Assembly: GCF_051209875.1 (NCBI RefSeq)
Contig: NZ_JBNTQY010000001.1
Coordinates: forward strand, 3,038,001-3,102,000
Length of the DNA: 64,000 bases
Direction: 5' to 3'
DNA from: Emticicia sp051209875
GTDB lineage: Bacteria; Bacteroidota; Bacteroidia; Cytophagales; Spirosomataceae
Of this stretch, positions 59,931 to 64,000 are shown in pieces (the stretch's first letter is position 1; the number at the start of each line of letters is the position of its first letter). The position numbers and the translations under genes were made by a program. The notes beneath the pieces were generated by a model. It saw only the letters and a list, made by a program, of their open reading frames with translations, was not told where the DNA came from and did not search any database.

Positions 59931-61007
59931 GTGAGCGAATTACAAAAACCAATCATTGGCATTAGTATCGGCGATTTTAACGGTATAGGACCAGAAGTTA
60001 TTTTAAAAGCTGTCGGCGGCAATCGTTTGAATAAAATTTGTACACCTGTGATTTATGGCTCTGGCAAAGTCATCAATCGTTATCGTCAAATTTTAGAATT
60101 AAAAGATTGGCAGTTTTTCACTATTCAGAAAATTGAGCAACTCAATCATAAGCAAGTCAATGTCATCAATTGCATGAATGACCAAAATTTAGAAGTTAAT
60201 CCTGGAGCAATCACACCAGAAGCGGGTAAATTGGCTTTTGAATCACTTAAAAGAGCAGTTGAAGATTTAAAATCTGGCAAAATAACAGCTTTAGTTACTG
60301 CTCCAATTAATAAACATAATATTCAAAGTGATGTGTTTAAGTTTCCTGGGCACACTGAATTTTTAGCAGATACTTTTGGCACTAAAGATGTGCTTATGTT
60401 TATGGTTAGCAATGACTTGAAAATTGGTGTGGTAACAGGTCATCTACCACTTGAACAAGTCAAGCAAAATATAAATAAAGAGTTAATAACCAAGAAATTA
60501 GAGCAAATAAAAACTTCCCTAAAACGTGATTTTGGGATTCAAAAACCTCGCATTGCAGTGCTTGGCCTAAATCCTCATGCGGGAGAAAATGGCTTATTAG
60601 GAAATGAAGAAGAAGAAATCATTAAACCTGCCATTACAGAATTTAAAAAGAAAGGAAATATTGTTTTTGGGCCATTTCCAGCAGATGGTTTTTTTGGAAC
60701 TGCAGCATGGAAAAACTACGATGCTGTTTTAGCGATGTATCACGATCAAGGTTTAATGCCTTTTAAAATGATTGCATTTGAAAACGGTGTAAATTTTACA
60801 GCAGGCCTACCAAAGGTACGCACATCGCCAGACCACGGAACAGCTTACGACATTGCTGGAAAAAATCAGGCTGATGAATCTTCAATGCTGAATGCTATTT
60901 ATACTGCTATTGATATAGCAAAGAATCGTCAAGAATTAAGCGATTTAGAAGCAAATTCTATGAAAAAGAAAACAATTGTATTGAAAGAGGCAAGTATGGA
61001 AGACTAA
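59931..61007 (+). CDS. pdxA: 4-hydroxythreonine-4-phosphate dehydrogenase
   Basis: 358 residues starting at a GTG (59931), the only fitting start close to the conserved IIGISIGDFNGIGPEVILKA. Other marks: ALVTAPINKHNIQSD, FPGHTEFLADTFGTKDVLMF, VVTGHLPLEQV, AVLGLNPHAGENGLLGNEE, FPADGFFGTAAW and YHDQGLMPFKMIAFENGVNF followed by RTSPDHGTAYDIAGKN. The metal-binding histidines are all present. It oxidises 4-phosphohydroxy-threonine in the DXP-dependent pyridoxal phosphate pathway. A large inverted repeat follows it (61011-61121). Confidence 0.95.
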   Translation: MSELQKPIIGISIGDFNGIGPEVILKAVGGNRLNKICTPVIYGSGKVINRYRQILELKDWQFFTIQKIEQLNHKQVNVINCMNDQNLEVNPGAITPEAGKLAFESLKRAVEDLKSGKITALVTAPINKHNIQSDVFKFPGHTEFLADTFGTKDVLMFMVSNDLKIGVVTGHLPLEQVKQNINKELITKKLEQIKTSLKRDFGIQKPRIAVLGLNPHAGENGLLGNEEEEIIKPAITEFKKKGNIVFGPFPADGFFGTAAWKNYDAVLAMYHDQGLMPFKMIAFENGVNFTAGLPKVRTSPDHGTAYDIAGKNQADESSMLNAIYTAIDIAKNRQELSDLEANSMKKKTIVLKEASMED

Positions 61008-61010
61008 TTT

Positions 61011-61121
61011 TAGTGCTGAGTTGAGAGTTCTGAATTTTGAGTTAGCTGACGCAATTTTTTTAGTATTTAGAGGCAATAGAAATAATTTGTCTCAGGATTC
61101 AGAACTCTCAACTCAGCACTA
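61011..61121. repeat. Large inverted repeat, 31-base arms
   Basis: The arm 61011-61041 (TAGTGCTGAGTTGAGAGTTC...) is matched by the reverse complement of 61091-61121 with two mismatches; the loop is 49 bases. It fills the whole gap between the convergent pdxA and recombinase genes. Related words (GTGCTGAATTC, AATTCAGAATTC) recur at 34210-34285 before ruvA. Confidence 0.9.
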
Positions 61122-61123
61122 TA

Positions 61124-61957
61124 TTATACCTCTAAGTCTTCAAAGGGACTTCTTACATTTACAATTTCAATTTGTGCTATTTGATTATAAATAGCTGTTG
61201 TTTGTAAATAACGATGTCCTAAAATTTCCTGAAGTAAATGAATATCCATACCACGTTCTAAGCAATGTACCGCATAGCTATGTCTTAAAGTATGAACAGA
61301 GGCTTCTTTTTGAATTTTAGCTTTAGAAATGGCATGTTGAAATACTAATTGAACACTTCTTGAACTATATGGTTTACCTTTATCTCCAGCAAAAAGTAAA
61401 TCCTTGGGTTGATATTTTTCAATGTAGGAGTGTAAAATTGGCACTAATTTAGTCGGCAACATCAACTCTCGGCCTTTCTCAGATTTGGTTGGAGGAATAG
61501 TAATTTTCCTATTATTAAAATCAATATCTGTCACTTTCATGGTTAGGACATCACTCAATTTCAATCCTGCCGCATAAATGATTGATAACAATGCTCTATG
61601 TTTCTGATTATCAAGTGCTTGTATAATCTTTCCAATTTCTTTTTCTGTCAATATCTCAGGTAAACTGTCTTCTTTCGACTCACCAGATGCCTTAATACCT
61701 AATTTTCTATTGAAAATAGTTTCATAAAAAAGTTTAATCGCTTTTCCAGATTGTATGGCAGCATCAACAGACCCAGCCTTTTTCTCGCTAAGTTCCTTTA
61801 AATAATCGGCAATCAGTTCTTCAGTGATTTTACTTTGAGGTAAATCACGAAAATGGTTGTAAAAAACAAAAATAGCATTTCTATATGCTGCTATCGTTTG
61901 TGAGTTGTACTTTCCTTTTCTTAATATTTCGGTAAATCGTTCTATGAGGTGGGTCAC
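61124..61957 (-). CDS. Tyrosine recombinase, XerC/XerD-like, with Arg-to-Lys active-site change
   Basis: 277 residues: a SAM-like core-binding domain (1-85) and a catalytic domain (about 95-265). Catalytic positions: the first arginine, expected in YxxGLRxSE, is Lys133 in YAAGLKLSDVLTM; Lys in the beta hairpin is Lys158 or Lys161 (TKSEKGREL); His222 and Arg225 (HTLRHSYA); His248 (LGHRYLQTT); and the nucleophile Tyr257 (IYNQI). The other residues are intact. Length fits XerC/D or a small integrase. It stands alone, without a mobile-element context, so it could be the chromosome dimer resolvase or a domesticated integrase. The Lys substitution might lower activity. Confidence 0.85.
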   Translation of the reverse strand: MTHLIERFTEILRKGKYNSQTIAAYRNAIFVFYNHFRDLPQSKITEELIADYLKELSEKKAGSVDAAIQSGKAIKLFYETIFNRKLGIKASGESKEDSLPEILTEKEIGKIIQALDNQKHRALLSIIYAAGLKLSDVLTMKVTDIDFNNRKITIPPTKSEKGRELMLPTKLVPILHSYIEKYQPKDLLFAGDKGKPYSSRSVQLVFQHAISKAKIQKEASVHTLRHSYAVHCLERGMDIHLLQEILGHRYLQTTAIYNQIAQIEIVNVRSPFEDLEV

Positions 61958-62112
61958 AGCTTTTCAATAGTTTAAATTAAAGCCTTCGTAGCGAAAAATA
62001 TAAATATTGACGCAGAAATAAAAATAAAGTCACAAAGAATTCGTTATTTTTTATTTTTTTTGTAAAAAACTGCACTTTATCACCGTATGTCTATCTTTAT
62101 CACCAAAATAAA

Positions 62113-63492
62113 ATGCTCATTATTTTTATTTTTCTTTATCTCATAGTTACAATTTTAGTTGGTTGGTTTGCTTCGAGATATGTAAAAACTTCTAATGACT
62201 TTGCTATCGCAGGTCGAAAAATGCCAACTTATGTTGTTGCATCTGGGCTATTTGCAACATGGTTTGGGTCAGAAACTGTGATGGGAGCCTCATCAGAATT
62301 TGTAGAAAATGGTTTGCTTGGTGTTATCGAAGATCCTTTTGGAGCATCACTTTGTTTACTCCTCATTGGACTCTTTTTTGCACGTCCACTATACAAACTT
62401 AATATTTTAACTTTTAGCGATTATTTCAGTATCAGATACAATAAAAAAGTTGAGTGGATTTCAGCAATTTTTATGATTCCCTCTTATTTTAGTTGGATTG
62501 CAGCTCAACTAGTAGCTTTGGCCATAGTTTTACAAGCAATTGCTAATATTCCATTTGTTTGGGGAATCATTATTTGTGCATCCGTTGTCTTATTTTATAC
62601 TTATGTCGGTGGTATGTGGTCGGTAGCCATCACTGATACTGTACAAACTGCAATCATCATTATTGGCATGTTGGTTTTGATGCTCGAATTAGTTGGCGAA
62701 ATTGGCGGTTGGCAACAAATAGTTGATAAAACTCCCGAAGGTTTCTTTAGTTTTACGCCTAAAGAAAATTCAATTCCAAGCTGGATTGCCTATTTTGGAG
62801 CTTGGATTACAATAGGCTGGGGTTCCATTCCACAGCAGGATGTTTTTCAACGTACACTTTCAGCAAAATCAGAAAAAGTGGCAGTTAATAGTGCCTATTG
62901 GTCGGCATTTATGTACTTAACAGTTGCATCAATGCCTTTGGTTATTGCTCTTTGTGGTACTTTATTATACCCAGATATTAAACAAGGTGATACCCAAATG
63001 ACCATACCTATTTTAGTTTTAAAACATTCTTCTCTTGGTATGCAAATTGTTTTTTTTGGAGCTTTACTTTCGGCTATTTTGAGTACTTGTAGTGGTGCTA
63101 TTTTGGCTCCAGCAACTGTTTTAGGAGAAAACTTAATAAAACCTCTCTATGGGCATCGAATTTCAGATAAAAAACTATTACAAATTATGCGATTTTCTGT
63201 AATCGGCATTACAATAATTGGAGTAGCATTATCACTTTATAAATCAGCCATCTATGAATTAGTTGGCGAATCATCCGCTTTAAGTTTAGTAGCTCTTTTT
63301 GTGCCTTTAGTAGCTGGTCTATATTGGAAAAAAGCCACTGCACTTGGTGCAATTCTATCAATGATTTTTGGTACTGGCGTTTGGTTTATTTTGGAATTTT
63401 ATGAACCTGAAATACCTGGAATGATTTGGGGGCTATTGGCAAGTATTGCGGGAATGATTGCAGGTTCATTAAAAAGATTTTTTTTAAAATAA
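62113..63492 (+). CDS. Sodium:solute symporter family protein
   Basis: 459 residues with twelve to thirteen membrane segments. SSS-family marks: a first segment followed by SNDFAIAGRKMPTYVVASG, FATWFGSETVMGASSEF with the conserved helix-1 break, ILTFSDYFSIRYNKKVEW, the central YVGGMWSVAITDTVQTAI and WGSIPQQDVFQRTLSAKSE. It imports a small molecule with sodium across the inner membrane. The family covers proline, sugars, panthothenate and others, and the sequence does not point to one. A single-gene unit with the DUF1801 gene 11 bases behind it. Confidence 0.9.
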   Translation: MLIIFIFLYLIVTILVGWFASRYVKTSNDFAIAGRKMPTYVVASGLFATWFGSETVMGASSEFVENGLLGVIEDPFGASLCLLLIGLFFARPLYKLNILTFSDYFSIRYNKKVEWISAIFMIPSYFSWIAAQLVALAIVLQAIANIPFVWGIIICASVVLFYTYVGGMWSVAITDTVQTAIIIIGMLVLMLELVGEIGGWQQIVDKTPEGFFSFTPKENSIPSWIAYFGAWITIGWGSIPQQDVFQRTLSAKSEKVAVNSAYWSAFMYLTVASMPLVIALCGTLLYPDIKQGDTQMTIPILVLKHSSLGMQIVFFGALLSAILSTCSGAILAPATVLGENLIKPLYGHRISDKKLLQIMRFSVIGITIIGVALSLYKSAIYELVGESSALSLVALFVPLVAGLYWKKATALGAILSMIFGTGVWFILEFYEPEIPGMIWGLLASIAGMIAGSLKRFFLK

Positions 63493-63503
63493 TTCAAAAT
63501 AAC

Positions 63504-63917
63504 ATGCAAAAATACCTCTCAATAGAAGACTTTATTGAAAGCCAAGACCCTGAAATTACTGCCTTACTTTGGTCTTTGCGGCATACGATTTTGAATGCAC
63601 ACCCCAAAATGAAGGAAAGATTTATGTTTAATACTGCTATGTTTGGAGTCAAAAACGAACTTTGTTATTTCGTTATAATGAAGAAAAATAGCGGTGTTGA
63701 AGTTGGCTTTCATCGAGGATTTCAGATGTCAAACATTCAAGGGCTTTTGGAGGCAAAAAAAAGACAATTTATTCAAAGTGTTTCATTCAAAAATGCAGAA
63801 GATTTACAAGAAAAACTCGCAGCTTTCAAAGAAATATTACAAGAAGCCATCATTTTAGACGAAATCAATGACAAATCAATCTTTTCTGAAATTCTTCAAA
63901 AAGGTAGAAAGAAATAA
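63504..63917 (+). CDS. DUF1801 domain protein
   Basis: 137 residues from the ATG at 63504; the frame is open further upstream but would overlap the symporter gene. The pattern IEDFIESQDPEITALLWSLRHTI, AHPKMKERFMFNTAMFG and VEVGFHRGFQMSN matches DUF1801 (YdhG-like, MmcQ/YjbR-related) proteins: small alpha/beta cytoplasmic domains with no proven reaction. It starts 11 bases after the symporter and is probably cotranscribed. Function unknown. Confidence 0.8.
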   Translation: MQKYLSIEDFIESQDPEITALLWSLRHTILNAHPKMKERFMFNTAMFGVKNELCYFVIMKKNSGVEVGFHRGFQMSNIQGLLEAKKRQFIQSVSFKNAEDLQEKLAAFKEILQEAIILDEINDKSIFSEILQKGRKK

Positions 63918-64000
63918 TCAGATATTTTGTGCGGCCAACCAACCACCAGTCCAAGCAGCTTGAAAATTAAATCCGCCTGTTATGGCATCAATATTAAGCA
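63918..64000 (-). CDS. HI0933-type FAD-dependent oxidoreductase, C-terminal end only
   Basis: The last 26 codons and stop of a gene that continues beyond the window on the minus strand. The residues LNIDAITGGFNFQAAWTGGW, then LAAQNI, match the C-terminal FAD-binding tail of HI0933/BaiN-like flavoproteins, which ends in a DxxTGGYNFQ-type motif. The reaction of most members is not known. It is convergent with the DUF1801 gene; the two stop codons are adjacent. Confidence 0.75.
   Translation of the reverse strand, partial: LNIDAITGGFNFQAAWTGGWLAAQNI

Overview
The window is a chromosomal segment of an AT-rich (roughly one-third GC) member of the Bacteroidota, most likely order Cytophagales. Evidence: a full-length SprA (about 2400 residues, the type IX secretion outer-membrane translocon), GldF, paired DUF4199 proteins, GH108 and LysM cell-wall proteins, and repeated Bacteroidota-type promoters (TTG, 19 to 22 bases, TAnnTTTG) with little sign of Shine-Dalgarno sites. 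No rRNA, tRNA, CRISPR array, prophage or insertion sequence was found. Most of it is ordinary core genome; the accessory flavour lies at about 11.9-24.8 kb (glycan genes and a secreted oxidoreductase cluster).

Layout. 0-2 kb: the 3' end of cysN and two tandem GH108 muramidase-like proteins. 2.3-8.5 kb: glutamate synthase gltB and gltD. 8.6-11.8 kb (minus): BatB-like VWA protein, BatC-like TPR protein, purC and a miniature protein kinase. 11.9-15.7 kb (plus): GT-C sugar transferase, DPM1-like GT2 and an unrecognised polytopic protein, probably one lipid-linked sugar pathway. 15.7-20.5 kb (minus): secreted DUF1080 protein, a cupredoxin fused to a sugar-dehydrogenase-like propeller plus HEAT repeats, and an FG-GAP protein. 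21-24.8 kb: acyltransferase, GT4 and a Wzy/O-antigen-ligase-like protein. 25-30.7 kb (minus): LysM protein with a degenerate transglycosylase domain behind a structured leader, pgi, GH25 lysozyme, 1-Cys peroxiredoxin.

31-34.2 kb: ABC ATPase, FtsX-type permease and DUF3299 protein (resembling a zinc-linked cluster of proteobacteria), then a small barrel-like protein. 34.3-42.7 kb: ruvA, sprA, gcvH. 43-46.2 kb: a dihydroorotase homologue lacking its metal-binding HxH motif, two DUF4199 proteins and gldF without gldG. 46.2-51.2 kb: PhzF-like isomerase, secreted GH13 amylase, queA, ispD. 51.3-57.2 kb: lipoprotein, SDR oxidoreductase, meaB, MMPL/RND exporter, ybeY. 57.7-64 kb: cytoplasmic papain-like protease with a duplicated acidic tail, 2-hydroxyacid dehydrogenase, pdxA, a tyrosine recombinase with an active-site Arg-to-Lys change, a sodium:solute symporter, a DUF1801 protein and the 3' end of an HI0933-type flavoprotein.

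The most promising unexplained elements are the structured 5' leader of the LysM gene (26845-27010, minus), with a UUCG hairpin, a GNRA hairpin and a 16-pair hairpin just before the start codon; the copper-domain-fused propeller cluster; the pseudo-dihydroorotase neighbourhood; the 172-residue kinase; and long perfect dyads between convergent genes. All names rest on motif recognition by eye; no database search was possible.
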